Made by a program: the position numbers and the translations under genes
The notes under the pieces: generated by a model
Database searches by the model: none
Seen by the model: the letters and a program-made list of their open reading frames with translations, nothing else
What the model was told of the DNA's origin: nothing
Assembly: GCF_037893015.1 (NCBI RefSeq)
Contig: NC_133660.1
Location: 281,605,067 to 281,669,066, forward strand
Length of the DNA: 64,000 bases
Origin: Macrotis lagotis
Lineage: Eukaryota > Chordata > Mammalia > Peramelemorphia > Peramelidae
Direction: 5' to 3'
Shown here: positions 31,992-43,350 of the stretch, one piece after another
Numbering within the stretch: position 1 is the first letter of the stretch
Layout: every line of letters starts with the position of its first letter

Positions 31992-32100
31992 CTGGGTGAG
32001 CGGGGGGCGGCGCGGCTGGAGGGCCTGGCCTGGCCTGGGCTGCCCTGGGCTTGGTACCAGTGTCCGGGGATTAAAGGCGCCTAGGCTTTATATAGCCCGG
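31992..32100 (-). promoter_or_regulatory. CARNS1: CARNS1 TATA-box promoter and non-coding exon 1 (predicted)
   Basis: Minus strand GGGCTATATAAAGCCTAGG places a consensus TATA box at 32086-32095. Transcription would start near 32063. The predicted non-coding exon 1 has no ATG and ends at 31992 with CACCCAG before donor GTACCC. A tight TATA promoter suits a tissue-restricted gene. Confidence 0.65.
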
Positions 32101-32389
32101 GCTCAGGGCATGCCCAGTGCTAGGGAGGGGGGAGGGCTTGGGCCCCGCGGGGCCGGGGAGCGGGCGGGCGGGGCGCCCGGGGGGGTTCCCAAGAGATCCA
32201 GGTGCTGGCGCGGGGGGCGGGGCGAGCAGAGCCCGACAGAGAGAACAGGACCCCCGCCCCGGTCCTCCCCTTCCCCGCCCCCCCCGCCCCCCGCTTCTTC
32301 TTCTGCAGCTCGGGAGCTTCGGGAATGGAACACCCGGCGGGGACCCGGAGAGACAGCTGAGTACGGACGGGGCGCCCAGCGGGGAGACC

Positions 32390-32860
32390 GGGCCCAGAGA
32401 CCCAGAATCCAAAGAGAAAGGGAGAAACACGGGACCAGAAAGAAAAGAGAGACGGACAGAGAAGGGAGGATAGAAAGACACCCGGGGGTGGGGGTGGGGG
32501 GGGGGGACAGAGGCAGAGAGACAGACCCACACAGAGAGGGAGACGCGAGGCTAGAAAGCCACCCAGGGCGAGGGGGGTGGGGGGACAGAGAGACAGAGGA
32601 AGACAAACCGACAGAGACACGCAGAGATAGAGAGACAGAGACAAGGGAAGGCGGAGACAGAAGTCGGGGGAAGCAGAGCCAGGCCGGGGCAATGCGGTGC
32701 AATGAGAAGTCAGAAAGAAAAAACAGAGAGAGAGACAGGAAATCAGAGATACCAAAGAGAGACCACAGGAAGGGAGAGAAGAGAAAGGTGGAGGGAGGGA
32801 GAGCTGACTCTGTGGAAAGACGAAGCCAGAAGAGGGGCGAGCGGGAGACTGGTACAGACC
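32390..32860 (+). repeat. Purine-rich (GA/CAGAGA) tract upstream of CARNS1
   Basis: For about 470 bases the plus strand is mostly A and G, with recurring GAGACAGAGA, AGAGAGACAG and AAAGAGAG motifs. It starts about 300 bases upstream of the CARNS1 TATA box. The long open frame across it is compositional. A shorter pyrimidine-rich tract lies at 31020-31180. Confidence 0.75.
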
Positions 32861-33964
32861 CACCCTCCCCTCAGCCTCCTTCGCCCTACCACCCCCCCAA
32901 AGAGCCTCACAGGGACAAGGCCTCAGAAACAGAGATATATTGTTCAGGACAAGCAGTCACAGAGCCCCAGAGACAAGCCAGGCTCCCACTCCCCACGGGC
33001 ACAGCTATGGAAACCGAGTTCTGGCCAGAGGCCCATAGAGGCAACCCTGGGAGCCTGGCACAACGGGCACAAACATAGTCACACATCAACCGTGCCCTCC
33101 ACATCCCAAGCCAGGGCTCCTGTCTCTCTTTCAAGAAAACTTTGCCAGTGGCCCCAGGGAAAACACCCCCCCCATACCATCCCACCCCACCCCACCCCCC
33201 CGCCTCCCACATCAGCCCTCTAAAAGGTGCCCCACGCTCATGGATTTTCTTAGACAGCAACCCACTGCTGAAGTCTGAACAGGGAGGCGTGCCCACAACC
33301 CTGGTAAAGTTGGCAGCAAAGCTTTAAGCTGGTAATAAGGAGTGAGCCCCCCCAGAGGCCAGGCACAGGGCTCCCCAGAACCCTGTTTTTGTGTTTCCCT
33401 CCAAATGAGGCGTGGAGATCAAGGTCTCTCCCCATGGCTCTGCTTCCCTGTCCTCCGCCTGCCGCTGCCCCCACCTTCCACACCTCTAGAGCTCCAACTT
33501 TGGGTCCAGCAAGATGCACTGAGGATGTGTGTGTGTGTGGGGGGGAAGGGTCTTTGAGTCTCTTTTATCCTGAGGATCTTTGCAAAAATAGACCCACCCA
33601 GGAATGCTCCCCAAAATTGACAAAATGGGCACCCACTCCCTAGAGGATTCAAACAGGGGGTGGATCACCACCAGGCAGGCACCAAGGGCCCTCCCAGGGT
33701 GGGCAGCTCTGTAAATCAGGGCAAAGCCAGTGCAAGCGGTTCTTCCTGGCTCTCAAAATAGCAGAGGAAAGGGAAATGGATCTTCTCCAGGTGAGGTTTT
33801 GATCACTTGCTGTTTATTCTGTGAGCCTTTGGTTTCTCATCTGTAAAATGGGAAAAGGAGATAGTTGGGCTCTGAAGTCTTTTCTAGTTCTGTTCTGTAA
33901 ATACAAAGGTAGCCAGCCCCTCTAGCCCCTGGCCAGGGCTAGATTTAGAGTTGAGACCCAGATT
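32861..33964. other. Intergenic, nothing clear
   Basis: No gene or repeat family recognised. A short poly(GT)/poly(G) stretch lies near 33525-33545. Confidence 0.5.
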
Positions 33965-34375
33965 TGAATCTTAATTTCTTTTTTATTTCAATTAAAGATT
34001 TTATTTATTTTGAGTTTTACAGTTCCCCCCCATCTTACTCCCCCCCCACACAGAAGGCAATCTGTCAGTCTTTCCATTGTTTCCATGTTGTACATTGATC
34101 CAAACTGAGTGTGATGAGAGCAAAATCATATCTTTTTTTTTTTTTAGGTTTTTGCAAGGCAAATGGGGTTAAGTGACTTGCCCAAGGCCACACAGCCAGG
34201 CAATTATTAAGTGTCTTGAGACCGGATTTGAACCCAGGTACTCCTGACTCCAGGGCCGGTGCTCTATCCACTGTGCCACCCAGCCGCCCCAAGAAATCAT
34301 ATCCTTAAGGAAAAAAAAAGTATAAGAGATAGAGAGATGAGACAATAAGATAGCAGTGAATCTTGATTTCTTAAT
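33965..34375 (-). mobile_element. L1 3'-end fragment, minus orientation, split by a SINE
   Basis: Plus-strand text TTTATTTATTTTGAGTTTTA, TCCATTGTTTCCATGTTGTA and, after the nested SINE, CATATCCTTAAGGAAAAAAA are the reverse complement of the same L1 tail that is seen in plus orientation at 61.0-61.2 kb. Confidence 0.8.
34133..34293 (-). mobile_element. Marsupial tRNA/MIR-like SINE nested in L1
   Basis: Reverse-oriented, nearly complete copy. It is flanked by the 10-bp direct repeat AAATCATATC at 34123-34132 and 34294-34303, the target-site duplication inside the L1 tail. Confidence 0.92.
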
Positions 34376-34424
34376 GCTTGTGTGACTTGGCACATCTCTT
34401 CTGTTCCCTGGGCCTCATTTCCAT

Positions 34425-34740
34425 CAGTTAGATGGCACAGTGGAAAGAGCACTGGCCTTGGAGTCAGGAGAACAGGAGTTAGAATCCAGACGCAGACATT
34501 TGACACTTACTAGCTGTGTGACCACACAGTCACTTAACCCTAATTGTCTTGAATCCAGGACCATGTCTGATCATCCTGGTTCCTATCTGGCCACTGGATC
34601 TAGATGGCTCTGGAAGGAGAAAGTGGGGCTGGTGACTTAGCAGAGCACCCCCATCTCAAATCAATTCATGTGCTTATCAAAGCATCACCTCCCTGATGTC
34701 ATGGTCTTCTTGGAGAATGAAGGACAAACACTTCCCTAAT
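34425..34740 (+). mobile_element. MAR-type CORE-SINE, ~315 bp
   Basis: Full-length-looking copy: head GATGGCACAGTGGAAAGAGC, body CACTTACTAGCTGTGTGACC, then GATCTAGATGGCTCTGG and the distinctive 3' end CACCTCCCTGATGTCATGGT followed by GAATGAAGGACAAACAC. Same family as the remnants at 13.2-13.8 kb. Confidence 0.8.
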
Positions 34741-35079
34741 CTGTAAAATGGGGGGATTAGATTAGATCATCCCTAAGCTTTCCATTTCTCCATCTTATCA
34801 TCCCCATCCCCAGACTCAGTAGTCCCTACTTCAAGCATCCCAGAGGGCCCCTCTCCAGTAAGTCCAGGAGCATTCTTTATCACTGGCTCCCTGCCCCACA
34901 CTTTGCTCCACCTCTGAATTTACCAGGCTGAATTTACCAAGGGGGACCTCCTTAGATCAGTCACTCCTCCTGGCTCAGGCCCTGGCCATGGTGCTGCCTT
35001 CAGCAGGCAGACAGTGAGTGACTCATTTTATCTCAGAGCTGGAACCAGTCTCACTCCTTGGAGGGCAATTAGATCAACT

Positions 35080-35420
35080 TCCAGCCCAGAACAGGTATGC
35101 CCAGAGAGATGCCAACAGGAAATGGAGAACCTCTTCCTTACCCTGGCAGCTTACTCCTTTCTTGGGCAGCTCTAATTGTTGCGAAGTTTTCCTCATCTCA
35201 AGTTTCATTTCTCATTTCTGCTGTTGCCACCTCCTGGCCCTTACCCCTGGAGCTAAGCATGCCAGTCTCACCTAGGGGCAGCTACAGGTGCAGTGAATAG
35301 AACATAGACCCTGGAGTCATGAAGACAGACCTGAGTTCAGATTCAGCTGCAGACACTCACTAGCTGTATCAATGAGTCAAATGATGCCACCTCTACCTGC
35401 TTCAGATTCCTCACCTGCTC
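35080..35420 (+). mobile_element. L3/CR1 fragment followed by an old SINE copy
   Basis: The first part (CAGCTCTAATTGTTGCGAAG, then TTTCCTCATCTCAAGTTTCA) resembles the L3/CR1 AGCTCTAATTGTTAGAAAGT block. From about 35274 an older, diverged tRNA/MIR-like SINE follows (GGGGCAGCTACAGGTGCAGT, ACCCTGGAGTCATGAAGACA). Confidence 0.6.
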
Positions 35421-35475
35421 AGGGCAATGGCTAAGGGTCCTAGGGTCATCTAGTTCCTCAAGATACACCTGTGAG

Positions 35476-35630
35476 GGGGCAGCTAGGTGGCACAGTGGAT
35501 AGAGCACCGGCCCTGGAGTCAGGAGAACTTGGGTTCAAATCTGACCTCAGACACTTAATAATTACCTAGCTGTGTGGCCTTGGGCAAGTCACTTAACCCC
35601 ATTTGTCTTGTAAAAAAAAACCTAAAAAAA
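35476..35630 (+). mobile_element. Marsupial tRNA/MIR-like SINE, recent insertion
   Basis: Complete copy with head GGGGCAGCTAGGTGGCACAG and tail AACCTAAAAAAA. It is flanked by a 15-bp direct repeat, AGATACACCTGTGAG (35461-35475) and AGATACACCAGTGAG (35631-35645), matching at 14 of 15 positions. Confidence 0.95.
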
Positions 35631-36426
35631 AGATACACCAGTGAGGGTATAGCTGGGACTTGTGGGACCCTCCGGGGGAGGGGTCACTAGACCCAGCTCT
35701 GACTCTCTTCCATTCCTCCTCTTCTCTATTGTACTAGTATTCAGTGGCATTTTTTTCTGGTTACCCTCTCTGCCCCCCCCCCTTACACACACTCTTCCAG
35801 AAAAGAAGACAGAAACTTTCTTTTGATATGGATTCATGGAGAGAGTATCTGGGGGAGTAAGGAAGAGCAGATGGAAGAAGTATGGGGGTGTCTCCCATGA
35901 AATACATAGGCAGAAGGCTAGCTAGCACTTAGGTAGCACCTGCAGAGTGGGTTCCCCACTTGAGTCTCACACAGCTCTGGGGTATACTCTGATTTTTTTT
36001 TTTAACAGATTTTACATATGAAGAACCTGAAGCAGGTTCTGTGACTTGTTCAGGATCACACAGCTAGGCAGTGTCTGAGGCTGCGATTGAATTTGTCTCC
36101 CTGATGCTTTCTCCACTGAGCCAACTCATGCCTTAAGGCCCCATCTAATGGGAAAGGAGTTAGAAGATCTGTCTTCAGGGAGCTCTCAGTGTGGGCCTGG
36201 AATAGGAAGGGGCACTTGAGGTGGGTCTTGAAGGAGCTGGGGGTTCCAAGGAGCAGAGGTGAGGAGGGAGGTATCAGGGACAATGTATACAAAGCATCCG
36301 AGGTGGAAATGGAATGGCAAATGCACAGGTTGACCAGCAGGCCAAGATGGTGGAAGACTTGTTTGGAAAAGTCTCTATGTAATAAGGACTTTGAAAGCAA
36401 CTAGAAGTGTTAAATGATGGCATGGA

Positions 36427-36594
36427 TGGGGTGGCTAGGTGGCACAGTGGATAGAGCACCGGCACTGGAGTCAGGAGGACCTGGGTTCAAATCCAGTCTC
36501 AGACACTTAATAGTGACCTAGCTGCGTGGCCTTGGGCAAACTACTTAACCCCATTTGCCTTGCAAAAACCTAAAAAAACAAAAAAAACAAAGCA
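36427..36594 (+). mobile_element. Marsupial tRNA/MIR-like SINE, recent insertion
   Basis: Complete copy from GGGTGGCTAGGTGGCACAGT to an A-rich tail (AAAAACAAAAAAAACAAAGC). The 15-bp target-site duplication AAATGATGGCATGGA is exact at 36412-36426 and 36595-36609. Confidence 0.95.
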
Positions 36595-37019
36595 AAATGA
36601 TGGCATGGACTATTATGTGAAGTAATGAGAGGTACATTCATTCACATATTCAAGAAAAAGCCAGATGATCATCTATTAGTGAAGTATTCCATGGATGTGT
36701 GCATGGAATGATGGAAGATTGGAACAGAGAGAGCTTGAAGAAGGTCAATATAAACCAGGTTGGATTAATGGAGGAAAGGCCAAATGGTTTGGACCTCTTG
36801 GGTTCAGTTCTGACTCTGCTACATGTAAGCTGTGTGACCTTAGACAAGTTACCTTAACTCTTTGGACCTTAACTTCCTCCTCTGAAAAAGGAAGGGTCTG
36901 GATTGTCTGCTCTCTTAGGCTCTCCCAACTTGGAATCTGCAACCCTCTGAACCCAAGTTTGGCAAAATCAGAGTATTGACCAGGGTCACAGGTCAGGTGG
37001 GAGCCTGGGCAGAAAGCAG

Positions 37020-37240
37020 ACAGTGCCAGATCAAAAATCCCTTTGGCAACTTGCCTAACATAAACTATCTGATTTTGCTTGAATATCACTAGTGATGGGA
37101 AGCTCATTACCTCACAAAGATTGTTTAGAAGTACTTCCTTAAGTTGTCTTAGAATTCTGTCCTGCTTTCTTCCTAGTCTTGTATTTTGAGACCAAAAGGA
37201 ATACATCTAATCTCTCTTATCCAGTGTAGGCCTTCAGACA
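37020..37240 (+). mobile_element. L3/CR1-like LINE fragment
   Basis: Contains AGTGATGGGAAGCTCATTAC and TTAGAAGTACTTCCTTAAGT, which resemble the L3/CR1 block GTGATGGGGAGCTCACTACC ... GAAAGTTCTTCCT. Old and partial. Another such piece lies at about 37620-37720 and another at about 38330-38530 (AGTATTCCAGATAGGATTTG). Confidence 0.55.
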
Positions 37241-37247
37241 TTTGACA

Positions 37248-37385
37248 TTGTAGATAGATGGATAGATGACTAGTTGGCTGGCTGGCTGGCTGGCTGGATA
37301 GATGGATGGAAGGAAAGAAGAAAAAGGAAAGGAAAAGGAAAAGGAAAGCAAGAAAAGAGAAAGGAAGGAAGAAGGAGAGATAGCT
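37248..37385. repeat. Compound tetranucleotide repeat
   Basis: GATA/GATG units pass into about six GGCT units, then GATG again and an AAGG/GAAA purine run. Gene-free context. Confidence 0.9.
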
Positions 37386-40300
37386 AGATAAAGGATAATA
37401 TTGGCATCTACCGTACAGGGTTGTTGTGAAGATAAAATGAGAAATTTGCTTTTCAAAACTCTGAGGCATTATGTGAATGCCAGTTGTTACTAAATTACAT
37501 AATCATATTCTAATTATATAATCATCACCATCACTATCCACTGTATCACATTGGCTTTCAGAGGTGAGTTTATCCAAACTGCACGTGACCATGAGTCAGA
37601 CTATGAGGATCCAAGTGCTCATCAAGCCACCTCCTTTTAAAGACCTTCAGTGATGGGGAAGGAGGTCAGCCTTTCCACTCTTGAATACTTCCAATTGCCA
37701 AGGAACTCTCTCTTAGATGGAGCAGAAGTCTGCCTTGGGAGCTGAGATGAACATGCGGCTGACTGCCACCTTTTCTGAGAAGTCTGCCTTGATTCCTCTC
37801 AGGTGAGAGTGGCCATTCGCCCCCCCCCCCCCCCCCCCACCTCTGAAATGCGTTTGGCCTGCAATACTGTCGGTGTCTATGTCTGTGTCTTTGTCCAGGT
37901 CAGGGAGACCAGTTTTACCTCTGACATTTACAGGCCACACAAATGAATATGGGTGAGTCACTTCTCTGGATCTCAGTTGTGTTAACCAAAGACGAGGAGG
38001 ATGGACTCAACGTCCTGAAAGTCCCTTTCCGTTCTGGATCAAGGACCCTCCAAAGGCAGGGAGGTGGATGTCTGGGGCAGCTGAGGCCGGGCTTGGTTTG
38101 CTCTAAAGCACAGACATATGAGTAGTGTAGGTCCTGTCTCCTGCCTGATCCCAGATTCCACTGTTACACAGGTAGAAGGGACTTTAAGGACCTCAAGTCC
38201 CCCTCAGACTTGAATGTCAATACCCACAGCTTCAACCTCTCTGGCAAGTGGTTGTAGAGTCACTGTCTGGAGCCTAGGAGAGGACAGGGAAGGTGGAGCC
38301 CTTTTGCTTCTTCCTCAGATGGCCAAGCAGAATGAGGTTAATCCATTTTCCATTCATGGACAAGAATCCTTGAACCTTCTCTGCTGCCACTTAGGCGGAA
38401 GGGATAGTTGGAATCCTACCATTCGGATCTTGCTCCTGCAGACACCCTCCAACTTCCAGCAACCTCCCCAGAATGTGGCCCCCACATCACACCCCAGTAT
38501 TCCAGATAGGATTTGATCAAGCCAAAGACAGACTTCCCAGCTCTCTCCTCCCAGCCCTATCTCTCCCAGCAGTAGGCCGGTTGCTTGGTGTCTAGTTGCC
38601 ACATCTCGTTGAGTCATCCTGAGCCTGCCTAGCAAGAAACACAACTCTCAAAATCCCTAAGAAATGATTTCTGTGTCACAAGGAAAGGGGGCAGTGGAGA
38701 CCCTGGAACGCTTCCAGGTCAATGATAGGGAATGGCAGCAGGAGACTGGTACTTCCTGCTTTAATGATTTTGCCAACCAGATGCTAAGTGGGATAGTTTC
38801 CTGCCTGCTTAAGGACCAAAGGTGTCAGTGCCCCTCTGAATTGGGGTGCCCTGAGACACAGCACAGGTCATGATGGCTTAGTTGAAGCTCTTGCCAATTC
38901 CCACTATCAGGGCCTGGAGAATGGAGACTTTCTTAGAGGGGAAGGGGGTCCTCTGACAACCCACTCCTCTGCCCTCCTCCAGACCACAGGGTTGATCTCC
39001 AAGGCCCACACCCCGCCCAACTCAGCCCAGCCCAGTCCAATCAAAGGGAGGGGAGTGGACTTGTTTGCATTGTGGGATGGAGGGCCTGGACCCTCGGCTT
39101 GCCCAGCCCCACCCTTCCTGCTCTGCTTCTGGGTGGGGCCTCAGGTCAGCAGCTGCCCCTCTGCTGTCCAGGCACCAGGGAAGCAGAGCAAGGGAAGGCA
39201 TAGACCCCTGGGCAAGGTGATCAAGAGAGACCAGGGTTCAAATCTTAGCTCAGTTGCCTGACTTGCTTAGTTAGACAAGTCATTCTCTGTGAATCTTATT
39301 CCCTCCTTGCCAATGAGGGGCACTTCCTGCGGCCTGGTAAGGGGCCAGGAGAGCAGGGATGACAAGGGAGAGGGATCTCAAAGGAACCAACCTCATTTCC
39401 TTGGCAACAACCAGTACCCTGGCAACAGGCACAAGGAGCCCTAATGAGGCCCAGTGGGCCCAGGTGGCAATTAGGGAGTGAGAGCCCAGGGATAGTTTCT
39501 ATGACATTTGTAGTCTAGGGGCTAGGGGAGAGGGAGGGCTAAGGTGGGGAACTAGGAGGGGGCTGAGGCTGGCAGAGAAAGAGAGCAAGCAGCCAGTGGG
39601 CAGAAACCTGGACCCACCAGGTCCAGCCTTTGGGCTTCCCTTGGGTGTGTCTTCCCCACCCAGAGCTGTCCAGGCCTTGAGCTCCCAGGCGGCCTGGGGG
39701 GGGGGGGGGGGCATGTGGAGGAGGGGGCAGCCTTTGGGCCTTTCTCCTTTGTCTCTCACACACTGGGCCTCTGTTCAACCTTGGCCTCCTGGGAAGGGGG
39801 AGCAGAGGAGGCCCAAGCAGAGCCCCTCCTCCCCCTCCTCTAGGCCTAGTGGGAAGAGGGGCAGTTAGGGGGCCTGAAAAGCCCCAGCCCTCCTTCTAGA
39901 GCCAGCAGAGGTGGGCGATGTCAGTTCACTGGTTGGGTGGGAGCAGGCAAGTGTCTGGGGGGGGAGGAGCACTCTGAGCAGGAGGGGGGCCCTCCGAACA
40001 GGGGTGTTGGTCCTGTCTTATTGTGCCTCTAGCTCAATCCCCTCAATTTACAAAAGCCAGAGAGATCAAGTGACCTAACAGAGGGACAGCTAGAGTGTTG
40101 GGGCTGCCTGGGACCCAGGTCTCCTTCATTAAATGACAGCTGGTTCCAGAAGTGGGGGGGGCAGGCCCCTAACAACAATAAAGCAACAACACAAAACCAG
40201 CAGTAACTTTATAATAGGGCCATTTACATGGTGGTGGAGAAAGTCCCCAAGTGCCCCTCTTTCCCATGTAGACCCTCAAAGACCCTGGGGGAGTGGGTGG

Positions 40301-40540
40301 CCATTATGACATCCATTTTTTACAGCCCAGAAGCTGCTGGCAGAACTTAGCCCCCACCCAGCAGTCCTTGGAGAGGAAGCAACCACCTTCTCCAAGGGTC
40401 CAAAGAAATTCTGAAGCCCAAGAGGCATTTCTCTTGTTCCTATTGTACCTCCCCCAGGTCCCAAATAACCGATTTTTGAGACACACCAAGTCCCATCTGG
40501 AATGCTGTGGAGGAGATGACTATTCAGTCCACTTGAGTCC
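37386..40540. other. Intergenic between CARNS1 and TBC1D10C, no gene
   Basis: No coding exon was recognised. Contents: a poly(C) run near 37815-37838, L3-like scraps, and at 39395-39490 a patch with two GGCAAC half-sites (CCTTGGCAACAACCAG and CCCTGGCAACAGG) next to TAATGAGGC and CAATTAGGG, which looks regulatory rather than repetitive. A poly(G) run is at 39700-39712. Confidence 0.5.
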
Positions 40541-40552
40541 ACTGAACCAGGC

Positions 40553-40558
40553 TTTATT
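40553..40558 (-). terminator. TBC1D10C: TBC1D10C poly(A) signal
   Basis: Minus-strand AATAAA in the context CTTAATAAAGCC, 625 bases past the TBC1D10C stop and the first such signal on its strand. Confidence 0.6.
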
Positions 40559-41182
40559 AAGCCTTCCAATGTGTCCAAAAGGCCCCAGGTTCAGTCCTGG
40601 GAGCTCTGCTCTCCCATTTTGGGGACTGATCCAGGTTAACCCTCTTCTTGCCCACAAGGGGAAACTGAGGCATAGACCCCTGGCTAACTGTGTAGTCCTC
40701 AAGGGCAGAAACCTGGATTTTCTTTGCACCCCAGAACATAGTTCAGCTCAACCCACTAGTATTGCTGGAGCCTCTGGACTCTAGCAAGATGGATTCTGGA
40801 GGGACCAGGAGGGGAAGTGGGGTAACTGGGTAAGTAGAGTGACTGACCACCCCCAGGCCAGCCCCTGAACCCTCAGAGACAGATCCCTAGGCTGTGGAGA
40901 TGCCTTTGAGAGACATGGATGGGGATTGGGGGGGGGGAACAGGGGATCCCCTTCCCCAGAGGAAGTGGGATTCAAGCCCAGGAACCCCATTCTGATTCAT
41001 CACATCCTAGATATAGAGATGGCAGTGGCCTTGGAGAAGATCAGGCCCAACCTTCCTGATACAAGAGGACACCAGGTCCAGAGAAGGGAGGACATGGCCA
41101 AGGCCAGAGGGGGAGGAAGCAGGCAGTCAGGATTCAAACCCAAGCCCTCCCAAGTTTTCCACTGGGACTTCAGGGAGGCCTC

Positions 41183-43276
41183 TCAGAATCTTGTGTCCAG
41201 GAAGGAGGATGAGGCCCGGTGGATCCTGGAAGGACCCTCTATTGGGGGACCCCGGGATCGAGTCAGTATCCCATGGAAAGTCTTGCCCCGCGTCTGTGGC
41301 TTTTTTCGGGGATGCGGCTCCTCTGGAGGGTGCACCACGATGCTGGGGAGTTGGCAGTCTGGTGGCTTGGCAGCGGCCAGCTGCTGAGCCTCAAAGATGG
41401 CCGGGGCCCCAGGCAGGCGGTCTTTGAGCCTCAGCTGGAGTTCCGGGGACGTTTTCTGGAGCTTGGCGAGCTGAGCGAGGCTCTCCCGCTGCAGGTCTCG
41501 CTCAGAGATGGCCACTGAGTGAACCTGCAGGGACAGTTTGGTGAGGGTCCGGTGGGCTGGGGATGCCCGAGGAGGGGGCTCAGAGTTATCACCCACCTGC
41601 GCCATGAATAGATCTTCCTGCAGCTGTGCCGGCGGGATGGATCGCAGCATCTCCAGCGTCTCCAACAGCCCAGGGCAGGCCCTTCTCTGCTCAGCTGTCC
41701 CCAGGGCCAGACGGACCAGGGTCAGCCCCACCCGGAACAAGACCTTCACCCCTGGAGAGACGGGATGCCTCAGGGGAGACGCCCAGGGCCAGAGAGCAGC
41801 TCATCCTTCCCTTCTTCACCTCCAGGGAAGGGGAGCTCAGGACCCCCACCCCCAGAAGCCCTTTCCCAGGGAGAGCTCGCGCCTCAGGAAGCCTCTGCTC
41901 ACATTCTGATTGTAATTTTTATACTTGCTGACACCTCTCGTGTCCTCTGAGGGTCCCTTCTCTTCTCCAGCTCAAACAACTCCCACCCATTACCTCCCAT
42001 GTCATGGACTCCAGGCCCATCTTGGCTGCCAGTCTCTGGACACTCCAGTCAGCCAGTGGCCTTCCCAACCTGAGCAACAGAACTGAACAATGTCTTCAAC
42101 TTGGCTTGACAGGTAAAAAAGGCGGAGGGGCTTGGAACTTCTTAGCCAGTCCAAGGTCGCATTCACTTTTGTGCCTGTCATCTGATGACACTCACTTTGA
42201 GCTTGTGGTCCACTAAGACCTTCCCAGACCTTTTCAGGACAAGCTGCTGTCTGACTGTGCTTCTCCCCCATCTGGTACTTGGACCTAAGTGTCAGACCTT
42301 TCTATTGACCCTGACTCAACTTCCTCTTGTTGGATACGGACTTTTTATTCTTGCCTGCTGAGGCCTTTTTCTGGATCCTGGGCATCGCCCAGCACATTAG
42401 CTCTTCCTCCCAGCTTTGTATCATCCACAAATGTGATGCACCAGTCATCTCTACTAAACAACCCAGGGCTGGGGACAGACCCCTGGGGCACTCCACTGGA
42501 GATGCCCCTTCAAGCCTGACCCCACCTCATCTCCATTGGGAAGGGCCTCAGTTTCCCCTGCAGATACCGAGTGTATTCCTGCCTCCCTGCCCTCAACCAT
42601 GCTTCTTGCCTCCTTCAAGAGCAAGAACCCCTTCCTTTAGGGACTTTTCCTAGATTCCCTCAATCCCAAAGGTCCCTCTCAGGAGTATGTGAAGGCTCAG
42701 GGCAGGTTGACCTCAGAGAGCGCTCTACAGAAACAAGCTAGGGCCAGATAGCTGCCCCGAGAGGACCATCCGGGCCCCCCATTTCCCTGAGCCCATGTGG
42801 ACAGGTGGGGATGACCAGGAGGGGAACCCTATCCTCCAAGGCTGGGCTTCATGAGAGCAGCAGGGCTTTGCTCAGGGTCAGGACTAAGAGAGCAGGGCTG
42901 TCGGGCCAGGAGGGCCTCAGAGGACACTCTCCCTACTTGTCCCCTTTTCCTGCTGTCTTTCCTCAGTCAGTCAATACCCACGGATTAAGCACCTACTGGG
43001 TACCAGGTCTGTGCTAAGGGATGGGAAAACAAAGTAAGGTGGAAGATGGTGCCTGCTTTCAGGGAGCTCCCACCTAGGGGGGGCAATCAAGCAATAATCT
43101 GAGCAGAATAGCAGCAGCTCAAGGGCAGGAAGAGCAGTCCTTTTATGATATTCTCAGGGCCTGGCACAGTCCTTCCTTGGCACAGAACAAGCAGTGGGGA
43201 GACGCCCATGAATGGAATGCCAAGAAAGACTGAAGGACTGGCTGGGGGGGGAAAGGGAGTGGAGAGGGAGGGGAGG

Positions 43277-43350
<74 letters not shown>

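Noticed and set aside
31846-33078. 410-codon plus-strand open frame over the CARNS1 promoter
   Set aside because: It spans GC-rich and purine-rich low-complexity sequence, gives Arg/Glu/Gly/Pro-rich text with no family similarity, and overlaps the TATA box and exon 1 on the other strand.
34133-34293. tRNA genes at the heads of SINE copies
   Set aside because: The tRNA-like text is the SINE promoter part, followed by SINE body and A-rich tail; no cloverleaf with proper ends was seen.
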